From Diaphorobacter nitroreducens (GTDB taxonomy: Bacteria; Pseudomonadota; Gammaproteobacteria; Burkholderiales; Burkholderiaceae_C): a stretch of DNA of 64,000 bases. Below are positions 15,847 to 25,100 of this stretch, in pieces; position 1 is the stretch's first letter, and every line of letters begins with the position of its first letter. The notes beneath the pieces were generated by a model, which saw only the letters and a list, made by a program, of their open reading frames with translations, was not told the origin of the DNA and ran no database searches. The stretch covers positions 124,001 through 188,000 of the forward strand of contig RJVL01000008.1 of assembly GCA_003755025.1 (NCBI GenBank), read 5' to 3'. The position numbers were made by a program, and so were the translations under genes.

Positions 15847-17208
15847 TCAGTCGGGACGGTCGTCCACGGCCTCGCGCAGGCGCTGCAGGACGGCCAGGGC
15901 CGTGTCCAGGGCCGCGCCGCGGTGCTCCTCGGTGAATGCCACGCAGCGCTCGGACAGCGCCATCCGCCGCTGCGGGTCCTGCGCCAGGGCGGTCGCGGCG
16001 GCCACGCCCTCGGCCATGTCGGCCACGCGCAGCGCGGCGCCGGCGTCGATGGCCAGGCGCGCGGCCTCGGCAAAGTTGAACGTGTGCGGGCCCATGACCA
16101 CAGGGCAGCCGCCTGCCGCGGCCTCGATGAGATTCTGCCCGCCCAGCGGCGCAAAGCTGCCTCCCAGCAGCGCCACGTGGGCCAGGCCGTAATACAGCGC
16201 CATCTCGCCCAGCGAGTCGCCCAGCCACACATCGGCGCTGTCCGGCTGCGCGGTCCACTGGCTGCGCCGCGACACGCGCAGGCCGGCGGCCTCGCACAGG
16301 CGCTGCACCTCGTCAAAACGCTGGGGGTGGCGCGGGACCACCAACCACTGCACGGATTGATTTACTCCTGAATCAATAGCTGCTGGCGCTTGAATGGCGG
16401 GCGCTAGAGGCGTTTTTTGCTTCAAAACCTCCAGCCACATGGCCTCTTCGCCCTCGCGGCTGCTGGCAAGCAGCACCACCGGTCGGGCGCTGGCGGCGCG
16501 CCACGCGCGGCCCTGCGCCTGCAGGGCGGGTGACGGCACCACGTCGAACTTCAGGTTGCCGAAGACTCCTGCCACATGCGCGCCCACGTCGCGCAGCCGG
16601 GCGGCGTCGTCCTCGGTCTGCGCCCACACGGCCGACAGGCCGGCGTAGGCCGGGCGCGACAGCCAGCCCAGCCGGCGCGCGCCGGCGCGCGACTTTTCGT
16701 TGAGCCGCGCGTTGGCCAGCACCAGCGGGATGCGCCGCCTGCGGCAGGCCGCGACGAGGTTGGGCCAGATCTCCGTCTCCATGAGGATGCCGATGGACGG
16801 GCGGAACTGCCGCAGAAAGCGCCGCACGGCCCCGGGCGTGTCCCAGGGCTGCCACACCTGCACGTCGCCGGGCAGCAGCAGCTTTTCGCCCTCGGCCCGG
16901 CCCGTGGCCGTGCCGTGGGTGAGCAGCAGGCGCATGCCGGGCAGCAGCGGGCGCAGTTCCTTCAGCAGGATGGCCGCCGCGCGTGTCTCCCCCAGGGAGA
17001 CGGCGTGGATCCAGATGAACTGCTCGTCGGCCTCGGTCTCCGATGACGGCGACAGGCTGTCCATGGGCGGCGGGTAGTGGCCGAAGCGCTCGGGCACGGC
17101 CACGGCGTAGCCGGGCTCGGTGAGCGCACGGCGGCGCAGCTTGCGCATCAGCAGCGGCGTGGCCAGCCACACGGCCAGGCTGTAGAGCCACAGTATGAGC
17201 TGGTGCAT
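15847..17208 (-). CDS. waaA: 3-deoxy-D-manno-octulosonic acid (Kdo) transferase WaaA
   Basis: A 453-residue GT-B glycosyltransferase that adds Kdo from CMP-Kdo to lipid A precursor at the inner membrane. An N-terminal membrane anchor (LILWLYSLAVWLATPLLM) is followed by WIHAVSLGETRAA at ~66-78, with the catalytic Glu74. Further blocks are LLLTHGTATGR, GILMETEIWPNL, LANARLNEKS, VFGNLKFD and LVVPRHPQRFDEV; FAPLGGQNLIEAAAGG is the nucleotide-sugar site. Residues about 263-284 are an in-frame extra segment encoded by a palindromic repeat; it lies between two alpha/beta elements of the C-domain. The gene is 20 bases after the phosphomannomutase gene. Confidence 0.94.
   Translation of the reverse strand: MHQLILWLYSLAVWLATPLLMRKLRRRALTEPGYAVAVPERFGHYPPPMDSLSPSSETEADEQFIWIHAVSLGETRAAAILLKELRPLLPGMRLLLTHGTATGRAEGEKLLLPGDVQVWQPWDTPGAVRRFLRQFRPSIGILMETEIWPNLVAACRRRRIPLVLANARLNEKSRAGARRLGWLSRPAYAGLSAVWAQTEDDAARLRDVGAHVAGVFGNLKFDVVPSPALQAQGRAWRAASARPVVLLASSREGEEAMWLEVLKQKTPLAPAIQAPAAIDSGVNQSVQWLVVPRHPQRFDEVQRLCEAAGLRVSRRSQWTAQPDSADVWLGDSLGEMALYYGLAHVALLGGSFAPLGGQNLIEAAAGGCPVVMGPHTFNFAEAARLAIDAGAALRVADMAEGVAAATALAQDPQRRMALSERCVAFTEEHRGAALDTALAVLQRLREAVDDRPD
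16356..16420 (+). repeat. Comamonad-type palindromic repeat, copy 4, inside the waaA coding sequence
   Basis: On the plus strand: AATAGCTGCTGGCGCTTG, then AATGGCGGGCGCTAGAGG, then CGTTTTTT. It is preceded by a second perfect inverted repeat, ATTGATT and AATCAAT around 8 bases. The whole unit lies inside waaA and is read on the minus strand in frame, giving KQKTPLAPAIQAPAAIDSG and VNQ, with no stop. All other good copies in the window are between genes. Confidence 0.85.
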
Positions 17209-17228
17209 GCCGCCCGCGCTGCCCGCGA

Positions 17229-18617
17229 TCAGTGCGCGGCGCCGCCCACCTGGGCGCCGGGCTTCACGCGTTCCAGCAGCGCCAGCATGGCGGCTTCGAT
17301 GCGCTGCAGCGCGGCGTCGGTGTGGCCCTCGAAGCGCAGCACCAGCACCGGCGTGGTGTTGCTGGCGCGGATCAGGCCAAAGCCATCGGGCCAGTCCACG
17401 CGCAGGCCGTCGATGGTGCTGATGCGGGCCGGCGCCGCAAACGCGTCGGCCGCCAGCGCCTGCAACTCGGCCGTCAGGCGATGGGGCTCGCCCTCCTCGC
17501 AATGCACGTTGAGTTCGGGCGTGGAATGGCTTGTGGGCAGGGCGTTCAGCACGGCGCTGGGGTCGGCATGGCGGCTCAGGATTTCCAGCAGGCGGCAGCC
17601 TGCATACGTGCCGTCGTCAAAACCGAACCAGCGTTCCTTGAAGAAGATGTGGCCGCTCATCTCGCCGCCCAGGGGCGCGTCCAGCTCTTTCATGCGTGCC
17701 TTGATGAGCGAATGGCCGGTCTTGTACATCTGCGGCTGGCCGCCCGCGGCCTCGATGGCGGGCGCCAGCCGCTGCGTGCACTTCACGTCGAACAGGATGG
17801 GTGCGCCCGGCACGCGCGAGAGCACATCCTGGGCGAACAGCATCATCTGCCGGTCGGGGAAGATGTTCTGGCCGTCCTTGGTCACGATGCCCAGGCGGTC
17901 GCCGTCGCCGTCGAAGGCCAGGCCCAGTTCGGCGTCGCTGCTCTTCAAGGCCTCGATCACGTCGCGCAGGTTGTCGGGCTTGCTGGGGTCGGGGTGGTGG
18001 TTGGGGAAGTTGCCGTCCACCTCCGAAAACAGCTCGATCACCTCACAGCCCAATGCACGGAAGATGCCGGGCGCCGACGCGCCGGCGATGCCGTTGCCGC
18101 TGTCCACCACGATCTTCATGGGCCGCGCGAGCTTCACGTCGCCCACGATGCGTTGCACGTAGGCGGGCAGCACGTCCTCATGGCGCACGTGGCCCCCTTC
18201 GCGCAACTGCCAGCTCTGCTGCTCCATGGTGCGGCGTAACTGCTGGATTTCCTCGCCGTAGATCGCGCGACCGGCCAGCACCATCTTGAAGCCGTTGTAG
18301 TCCTTGGGGTTGTGGCTGCCCGTGACCTGGATGCCGCTGGCGCACAGCGTGCTGGCCGCGAAGTACAGCAGGGGCGTGGTGCTCATGCCGATGTCGATGA
18401 CCTCAATGCCCGCGTCCACCAGGCCCTGGATCAGCGCGGCCGAGAGTGCCGGGCCCGACAGGCGCCCGTCGCGTCCCACGGCCACCGTACGCTCGCCCTG
18501 CGCGAGTGCGGCGGTGCCAAAGGCCCGGCCGAGGGCACGGGCCACGTCGTCGTTGAGCGTGCTGGGCACGATGCCGCGGATGTCGTAGGCCTTGAAGATC
18601 GCGGGAGAAAGCTGCAC
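17229..18617 (-). CDS. manB: Phosphomannomutase/phosphoglucomutase (AlgC/ManB type)
   Basis: A 462-residue alpha-D-phosphohexomutase that interconverts hexose 1- and 6-phosphates for LPS and exopolysaccharide sugar nucleotides. It has all four domain signatures: KAYDIRGIVPSTLNDDVARA at the N-terminus, the phosphoserine loop TGSHNPKDYNG with Ser101, the metal loop DGDGDRLGIV at 236-245, and the sugar loop GGEMSGHIFF. The C-terminal phosphate-binding RASNTTPVLVLRFEG is intact. Length matches Pseudomonas AlgC. It is the first gene of the minus-strand run into waaA. Confidence 0.93.
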   Translation of the reverse strand: MQLSPAIFKAYDIRGIVPSTLNDDVARALGRAFGTAALAQGERTVAVGRDGRLSGPALSAALIQGLVDAGIEVIDIGMSTTPLLYFAASTLCASGIQVTGSHNPKDYNGFKMVLAGRAIYGEEIQQLRRTMEQQSWQLREGGHVRHEDVLPAYVQRIVGDVKLARPMKIVVDSGNGIAGASAPGIFRALGCEVIELFSEVDGNFPNHHPDPSKPDNLRDVIEALKSSDAELGLAFDGDGDRLGIVTKDGQNIFPDRQMMLFAQDVLSRVPGAPILFDVKCTQRLAPAIEAAGGQPQMYKTGHSLIKARMKELDAPLGGEMSGHIFFKERWFGFDDGTYAGCRLLEILSRHADPSAVLNALPTSHSTPELNVHCEEGEPHRLTAELQALAADAFAAPARISTIDGLRVDWPDGFGLIRASNTTPVLVLRFEGHTDAALQRIEAAMLALLERVKPGAQVGGAAH

Positions 18618-18668
18618 AGGGGATTCCTTGGAGATAAGGGGCGGGACCGGGAGGTCCGCCGTCCAGGC

Positions 18669-18699
18669 AAGGCCGGCAGGAAGGCCGGCAGGAAGGCGG
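18669..18699. repeat. 12-bp tandem repeat array (about 2.6 units)
   Basis: Two exact units AAGGCCGGCAGG followed by a partial AAGGCGG, in the 196-bp region between the divergent phosphomannomutase and ada-alkA genes. It lies just upstream of the phosphomannomutase start. Same period as the other two arrays but a different sequence. Confidence 0.75.
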
Positions 18700-18813
18700 G
18701 AATTGTAGGCCCGGACCGGGCGCGCCCCTGTCAGCCGGGGACCCCCCTGAGGCAGGCCAGGCGCATGTCCGAAAACGGCCAGTAGAACGGCTGCGCGTGC
18801 CTATCATGGCCCC

Positions 18814-20367
18814 ATGCCCGACGTTCTTCATTCCCCTGCTCCACCCGCCAGCACCGCCTCTGCGGCGGACGACGACGAGGCCCGCTACCTGGCCCTGCGG
18901 GCCCGGGATGCGCGTTTTGACGGACGGTTCTTCACCGGCGTGACCTCCACCGGAGTCTACTGCCGTCCCGTCTGTGCCGTACGCACGCCCCGGCGCGAAA
19001 ACTGCCGTTTTTTTACGCTGGCGGCGCAGGCCGAGAGTGCCGGCTTTCGCCCCTGCCTGCGCTGCCGGCCCGAGCTGGCGCCGCAGGCGCTGGCCTGGTC
19101 GGTGCAGGACGCATCGGGCATCCTCGTGCGCCAGGCGCTGCGGATGCTGGATGCGCCGCAGTCCTGGGGCGCGTGCGAAAGTGGCGCCGTGGTCGCGCAG
19201 CTGGCTGCGCGCCTGGGCGTGAGCGACCGGCACCTGCGCCGCATCTTCGAGGCCGCGCTGGGCATCTCGCCGTTGCAGTACCTGCAGACGCGCCGTCTGC
19301 TGGCGGCCAAGCAGTTGCTGACCGATACCGATCTGCCCGTCACCCAGGTGGCGCTGGCCAGCGGGTTTGCCAGCGTGCGCCGCTTCAACGCGGCTTTCAA
19401 TACCCACTACGGACTCAATCCCACCCAGTTGCGCCGGCAAGGCGCCGCACCCGATGGGGTGCAGGCAGGCGCCCGTGCAGTGCGTCTGGGCCTGCGCCCG
19501 CCCTACGACACGGCCGCGCTGATGGGCTTTCTGGCGGCGCGGCAGATCCATGGCATGGAGAGCATCCGCACCGGGCCGGGGGCGCAGGTTCTGCGCAGAA
19601 CGGTGCGGCTGGCAAGCGCGGGCACCGTTTTCACCGGCTGGCTGGAAGCCGGCTTCGATGACGGGCGCCCCCAGCTGTGGCTGCGCGTCAGCGACGGCCT
19701 GCAGCCCGTGCTGCCGCAGCTTATCGCGCGGGTGCGCGCATTGTTCGACCTGGACGCGGACCCGCAGGCCATCAACGCGGTGCTGCACCCCTCCTTCCCG
19801 GAGGGCGACGGTCTGCGTGTGCCGGGCGCGTTCGACGGCTTCGAGCTGGCGGTGCGCGCCGTGCTGGGCCAGCAGATCACGGTGGCCGCCGCGCGCACGC
19901 TGGCGCAGCGGCTGGTGGAACGCTTTGGCGAGCCCATCGCCACGCCATGGCCGGACCTGCATCGGCTGTTTCCCACACCGGCCGCTCTGGCCGGGGCAGA
20001 AGGGGACGCACTGGGCAGCCTGGGCATCGTGCGCCAGCGGCAGGCCGCCATCGTGGCGCTTGCGCAGGCCGTGGACGCGGGAACGCTGCTGCTGGATGCC
20101 AGCGCCGACGTACCCGCCACGCTGGACGCGCTGCGTGCGCTGCCCGGTATTGGCGACTGGACGGCGCAGTACATCGCCATGCGCGCCCTGCGCTGGCCCG
20201 ACGCCTTTCCGGCCGGGGACGTGGCGCTGCACAAGGCGCTGGGCGTGCAGGGCCAGCCGCAACCCGCGCGCGCCGCCACCGAAGCAGCGCGCGCCTGGCG
20301 CCCCTGGCGCAGCTATGGCGTGCTGCGCGCGTGGAGTGGTTTGGCTCTGGCGCTATCAGACCAATAG
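18814..20367 (+). CDS. alkA: Ada N-domain/AraC/AlkA fusion: DNA-3-methyladenine glycosylase II and methyl-phosphotriester sensor
   Basis: A 517-residue three-part alkylation-repair protein. Residues ~20-90 are the Ada methyl-phosphotriester domain with Cys50, Cys54, Cys81 and Cys84, the same spacing as Ada C38/C42/C69/C72. Residues ~100-205 are an AraC helix-turn-helix (ALGISPLQYLQTRRLLAAKQ). Residues ~220-517 are AlkA: an N-terminal domain then the HhH-GPD block LPGIGDWTAQYIAMRAL and PDAFPAGD with the catalytic Asp near 469. It would sense methylated phosphate backbone, activate its regulon and excise alkylated bases. ogt follows 60 bases downstream. The stop codon falls in a degenerate palindromic repeat. 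Confidence 0.93.
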   Translation: MPDVLHSPAPPASTASAADDDEARYLALRARDARFDGRFFTGVTSTGVYCRPVCAVRTPRRENCRFFTLAAQAESAGFRPCLRCRPELAPQALAWSVQDASGILVRQALRMLDAPQSWGACESGAVVAQLAARLGVSDRHLRRIFEAALGISPLQYLQTRRLLAAKQLLTDTDLPVTQVALASGFASVRRFNAAFNTHYGLNPTQLRRQGAAPDGVQAGARAVRLGLRPPYDTAALMGFLAARQIHGMESIRTGPGAQVLRRTVRLASAGTVFTGWLEAGFDDGRPQLWLRVSDGLQPVLPQLIARVRALFDLDADPQAINAVLHPSFPEGDGLRVPGAFDGFELAVRAVLGQQITVAAARTLAQRLVERFGEPIATPWPDLHRLFPTPAALAGAEGDALGSLGIVRQRQAAIVALAQAVDAGTLLLDASADVPATLDALRALPGIGDWTAQYIAMRALRWPDAFPAGDVALHKALGVQGQPQPARAATEAARAWRPWRSYGVLRAWSGLALALSDQ

Positions 20368-20400
20368 CTGCCGGCGCTGGGTGCGCCTGCGCAAAAGGCA
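20362..20400 (+). repeat. Comamonad-type palindromic repeat, copy 5 (degenerate, forward)
   Basis: CAATAGCTGCCGGCGCTGGG, then TGCGCCTGCGCAAAAGGC. The left half fits the family; the right half is poorly conserved. It overlaps the TAG stop of the ada-alkA gene and sits in the gap before ogt. Confidence 0.5.
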
Positions 20401-20427
20401 AATTTCGCGTTTAATGAAGGATTCACC

Positions 20428-20976
20428 ATGCAATACCCCCGCGACACCGTGCAAAGCCGCATCGCAACGGCCCTGGGCGACGTGCGCCTGGCCGCCAGCG
20501 CGAAAGGCCTGGTCGGGCTCTGGTTCGACGGCCAGCGCCACCAGCCCGCGCAACTGGATGCCGCGCCCGCGTGGCCCACAGACGATGCGCATCCCGTGCT
20601 GCGCGGGGCGGCCCAGCAACTGCAGCAGTTTCTGCGGGGCGAACGCACGCGGTTCGATCTGCCGCTGGACCTGTCGGGCGGCACACCCTTCCAGCAGGCC
20701 GTGTGGCAGGCGTTGCTGGCCATTCCGCACGGCGCCACCACCAGCTATGGCGCGCTGGCACGCCAGATCGGCCGGCCTACCGCGGTGCGTGCCGTGGGCG
20801 CTGCCGTGGGGCGCAACCCCCTCAGCGTCGTCGTGCCCTGCCACCGCGCCGTCGGCAGTGCGGGCGCCCTCACCGGCTACGCGGGTGGGCTGCCGCGCAA
20901 GAAGGCACTGCTGGCGCTGGAGTCGGGCCCGCAAGCCCGCGCCATTCCCTTCACCCCTCTATTGAATTTCGCATGA
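20428..20976 (+). CDS. ogt: Methylated-DNA--protein-cysteine S-methyltransferase (Ogt)
   Basis: A 182-residue suicide alkyltransferase that moves the methyl group from O6-methylguanine to its own cysteine. The active-site motif PCHR is at 137-140 with Cys138, preceded by VGRNPLSVVV. The helix-turn-helix region (TSYGALARQIGRPTAVRAVG) contains the arginine finger. An N-terminal RNaseH-like domain precedes it, as in Ogt. Next to the Ada/AlkA fusion it completes an alkylation-repair pair. Its stop overlaps the start of the EamA gene (ATGA), so the two are translationally coupled. Confidence 0.95.
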   Translation: MQYPRDTVQSRIATALGDVRLAASAKGLVGLWFDGQRHQPAQLDAAPAWPTDDAHPVLRGAAQQLQQFLRGERTRFDLPLDLSGGTPFQQAVWQALLAIPHGATTSYGALARQIGRPTAVRAVGAAVGRNPLSVVVPCHRAVGSAGALTGYAGGLPRKKALLALESGPQARAIPFTPLLNFA

Positions 20977-21911
20977 CAGCACCACACACCAGCGCTGAAG
21001 CCCTCTCCCCCCCCGCGCCCGCCTGGGTGGGCGAGTTCGTGCTGCTGTCCAGCCTGTGGGGGGCGTCGTTCCTCTTCATGCGCCTGGGCGCGGCCGAGTT
21101 CGGCCCGCTGCCCATGGCCGGGCTGCGCGTGCTGATGGCGGCCCTGTTCCTCTGGCCCTTCCTGCTGCACCGGGGCGAATGGCCCGCGCTGCGGCGCCAC
21201 TGGCGGCCCGTGCTGTTCGCCGGGCTCATCAACTCGGCGATTCCGTTCGCGCTGTTCGCCTGGGCTGTGATGCACATAGCCACCGGGCTGACATCGATTC
21301 TCAATGCCACGGTGCCGCTGTTCGGCGCGCTGGTGGCCTGGCTGTGGCTGGGCGACCGCATCAGCCGGCTGCGCTGGGCGGGGCTGGCGCTGGGCTTCGT
21401 CGGCGTGGCGCTGCTGGCCTGGCGCGCACCGGCTGGCGTGGGCGCCAGCGGCAGTCAGGCGGGCTGGGCCATCGCGGCGTGCCTGCTGGCGTCCACCTGC
21501 TATGCGGTGGCCGCCAGTTACGCACGGCGCTACCTGGTGGGCATTCCGCCACTGGCCACGGCCACGGGCAGCCAGGTGGGCGCGGCGCTCGGGCTGGCCC
21601 TGCCCATGTGGTGGGCCTGGCCCGCGCAGACGCCGAGCCTGCGCGCCTGGGCGGCCATCGCCGCCATTGCCGTGCTGTGCACGGGCATTGCGTACATCCT
21701 CTACTTTCGCCTGATTGCCAATGCCGGCCCCAGCCGGGCGCTGGCCGTGACTTTCCTGGCGCCCGTGTTCGCAGTGTTCTACGGCGCGGTGTTTCTGGGC
21801 GAAGCGGTGACGCCGTGGATGCTGGGCTGCGGCGTGGTCATTGCGTGCGGCACGGCGCTCTCCACGGGGTTGGTGGGCGGCGCGGTGCGGCCGGGTACAA
21901 AGGCGCCCTGA
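20973..21911 (+). CDS. EamA/DMT superfamily transporter
   Basis: A 312-residue inner-membrane protein with about ten transmembrane segments in two EamA repeats. The first starts at EFVLLSSLWGASFLFMRLGA and the second at IAACLLASTCYAVAASYARR; TSILNATVPLFGALVAWLWLG is a typical first-repeat end. Substrate is unknown; members export metabolites or drugs. The ATG at 20973 overlaps the ogt stop by four bases. The link to alkylation repair is positional only. Confidence 0.9.
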   Translation: MTAPHTSAEALSPPAPAWVGEFVLLSSLWGASFLFMRLGAAEFGPLPMAGLRVLMAALFLWPFLLHRGEWPALRRHWRPVLFAGLINSAIPFALFAWAVMHIATGLTSILNATVPLFGALVAWLWLGDRISRLRWAGLALGFVGVALLAWRAPAGVGASGSQAGWAIAACLLASTCYAVAASYARRYLVGIPPLATATGSQVGAALGLALPMWWAWPAQTPSLRAWAAIAAIAVLCTGIAYILYFRLIANAGPSRALAVTFLAPVFAVFYGAVFLGEAVTPWMLGCGVVIACGTALSTGLVGGAVRPGTKAP

Positions 21912-22136
21912 CGCGCCGCGGCAGGGTTTCACCCGACGCCTGCGGGTCCGCTGCGCGACGCGCGGCACGCACATGGACCGCCGGGCGCAATACACTCTGA
22001 AACATGTCGCCTTGCGCCCTCGCCGTATTCCCTGCCGTTGCACGCATCCCCGGGCCGCGGCCCGCGGGCGCTGCGCCATTGCGCCAGGACGGCGGGGACC
22101 GCAGGGGCGACCAGCGCGCGGATGCACAGGAGGGAT

Positions 22137-25100
22137 ATGCCCACTGAGGTGTTCCTCTCTGGCATCGTGCACCTGCTGCTGATCGCCGGGGCGACCGCGC
22201 TGCCGCAATCCGTCCTGCTGCAACCCTCGCGCGGCGTGCGCATCGCGCTGGGCCTGGTGGCCGGGGCTGCGTCGACGCTGGTGGCCCTGCAGGGCATGCC
22301 GCTAGACGCGCCCGGGGTGGCGTACATCCACCCGCCCATCATCGTTTCCGCCGCGTTCCTGTTCGGGCCGTTGTGCGGTGGCGTGGCCGCAGTGGCTGCG
22401 CTGGCCAGCGGCTGGCTGGACGCGCCGGCCCACTGGGGCGCCATGATCAGCCTGTCCGCGGCCTGTTGGCTGATGGGCTGCCTGGCGTGGCTGCTGGGGC
22501 GCTCGACACGCTTGACGGCGATATCGCTGGTGGTCGCGCTCACCGTGCTGGTGCCGCCCGCGCTGCTGCCCTGGACCGAGACGGCCAGCGCCCTCGCCGC
22601 GCAGGGGGGATCGGCCCCGTGGCAGGGCATCCCCTGGCGCTACGCCTTCGGCGTGGTGGCGCTGTGCGGCGCCGTCGAGCTGCTGCGCGCGCGGGCCCGG
22701 TCGCTGCAGACGCTGGGACAGCACGAGGACGAGCTGCTGCGCGTGCTCAAGGCCTCGGGCGGCGGGCGCTGGGAATGGGATCTGCGCAACAGCCGCTTTA
22801 CCTACCACGGGCGCTTTTACCGGGCTTTCGGCCTGGCCAACAGCCCCGACGACGAGGACTTCACACCGCTGCGCGCCTTCGATGTGCGCGAGTCATGGCA
22901 ACGCTGGAACGCCCGGCGCCACCCCGACGACCGCGAGCGCCTGGGCGCGTACCTGCAGCGCGTGCAGGACGGACTGGAAGAGAGCTTCCATGCAGAGTCG
23001 CGCATGCGCGATGACGAGGGCCACTGGCGCTGGGTGGTCTCGCGCGGGCACGCGGTGGAGCGCGACTCCGCCGGCCGGGTCCTGCGCATGGCCGGCATTG
23101 ACCTGGACATCACCGAGCACCACGAGATGCGCGACGCGCTGCGCGTGTCCGAAGCCAAATACACCACCGTCTACCAGACACTGCCCGACGCCGCGGGCAT
23201 CACCCGCCTGTCCGACGGGTGCTACCTGGACGTGAACCCTGCGTTCGAGCGGTTGCTGGGCAAGCCGCGCGACCAGATTTTGGGGCGTTCGTCCATGGAA
23301 CTGGGCGTGTGGGGCGACACGCAGGAGCGCGCCCGCCTCACCGAAGCGCTGCGCAATCAGGGCGAGGTCCGCGGCCTGCCGATGACGGCGCTGCGCGACG
23401 GCGCCGAAGTGCCGGGCCTCATGTCGGGACGGGTGTCGCGCATTGAGGGCGAGGACTGCCTGGTCTTCGTGTTCCACGACATGACGCAGGAGCGCCGTGT
23501 GCGCGATGAATTGCTCGCCGCCAACCGCCTGCTGCGCCAGGCGGGCTGGATGGCGCGGCTGGGCGTGTGGGAGGAAGAGCCGGGCAAGGGCATCACCTAT
23601 TGGTCCGACGTGTGCTTCGACATCCACGGGCTGGACCCAGGCACGCCGCTGCCGCGCGACTACGTGCAGCAGTTCGTCGCACCCGCCTGGCGGGAAGCCA
23701 TGCACGCAGCCCTGCGCGACTGCCTGCGCAAGCGCACTGTGTGGAGCCAGGAAATCGAGATCGTGCGCGCCGATGGGCGCCTGGTCTGGGTGCGCGTGCG
23801 CGGGGAGCCCATCATCGAGGGCGACCGCGTGGTGCGCGTGCGCGGCATCCTGCAGGACATCGACGAGCCGCGCCGCGCGGCGCAGCGGCTGCGTTCTTCC
23901 GAAGAACGGCTGGCGCGCATCTTCCAGCTGCTGCCCTACCCGCTGGGGTTCTCGCGCCGCGAGGACGGCACCTACCTCGACGTGAATCCGGCGTGGGAGC
24001 AGGCCCTGGGCTACACCCGCCAGGAAGCCGTGGGGCGCACGGTGGTGGAACTGGGCATCTACTCCGCCCCCACCCGCGCGGCGCTGCTGGAGGCGGCGAC
24101 GGCCGAAGGGCAGCTTGTGGGCTACGAGCTGGAACTGACCACGCGCGGCGGCGACAAGCGCACCGTGCTGCAGTCCATGAGCCCCATCGAAGTGAACGGC
24201 GAGGCCTGCTGGCTGTTCGGCCTGCACGACATCACCGAGCGCAAGCAGACCGAACAGCGCGTACGCGAACGCGAGGAACTGCTGTCGCTCACCATCGCGG
24301 CGGCGGCGCTTGGCCTGTGGGACTGGAACCTGCACAGCGGCGAAGTCACGGGCGACGCGCGCTGGCGCGCCATGTACGGGCTGGCGCCCGTGGAGCTCGG
24401 GGCCAGCGCCGCCGTGCACTGGGCGTCGGGTATCACGCCGGAAGACATCGACGTGGTCACCCAGGAACTGCAGCGCCACCTGCAGGAGCCGCACAAGCCG
24501 TTCGACGTGACCTGCGAGGTGCTTGCCCCCCAGGGCGACGGCCGCTGGATCCGCAGCGTGGGCAAGGTGGTGGCGTACGACGCCGCCGGGCAGCCCGCGC
24601 GCATGGTGGGCATGTCCATCGACGTGAGCAGCCAGCGCGCGCAGGAGCGGCAACTGGAGCGCATGGCCCATTACGACGCACTCACCGGCCTGCCCAACCG
24701 GGTGATGCTGGAGCGGCGGCTGCGCGCAGGCATGGAGCACAGCCGTGCGCGCGGCCAGCAATTGGGCGTGGCCTACCTGGACCTGGACGGCTTCAAGCCC
24801 GTCAACGACCGCCTGGGCCACGCGGCGGGCGACCGGCTGCTGGTGGTGGTGGCCGAGCGGCTCAAGCGCGCCCTGCGCCTGACCGACTCGGTGGCGCGGC
24901 TGGGCGGAGACGAGTTCGTGATCCTGCTGTCGGGCTTGGCCCATGCCGAGGAATGCGAGCGGCGCCTGCACACGGTGATGGAAAGCGTCGCGGCCCCGTA
25001 CACGCTGGACGGCGAGCGCGTGCTGGTCACCGCCAGCATCGGCTACACCCTCTACCCCGACGATGAGGCCGACGCCGACACCCTGTTGCGCCATGCCGAC

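Noticed and set aside
13577-16192. 871-codon open frame on the plus strand
   Set aside because: It is antisense to the acyl-CoA synthetase/GNAT gene and waaA; its composition (His/Gln/Arg/Gly-rich) is that of a GC-rich shadow frame and it has no family motif.
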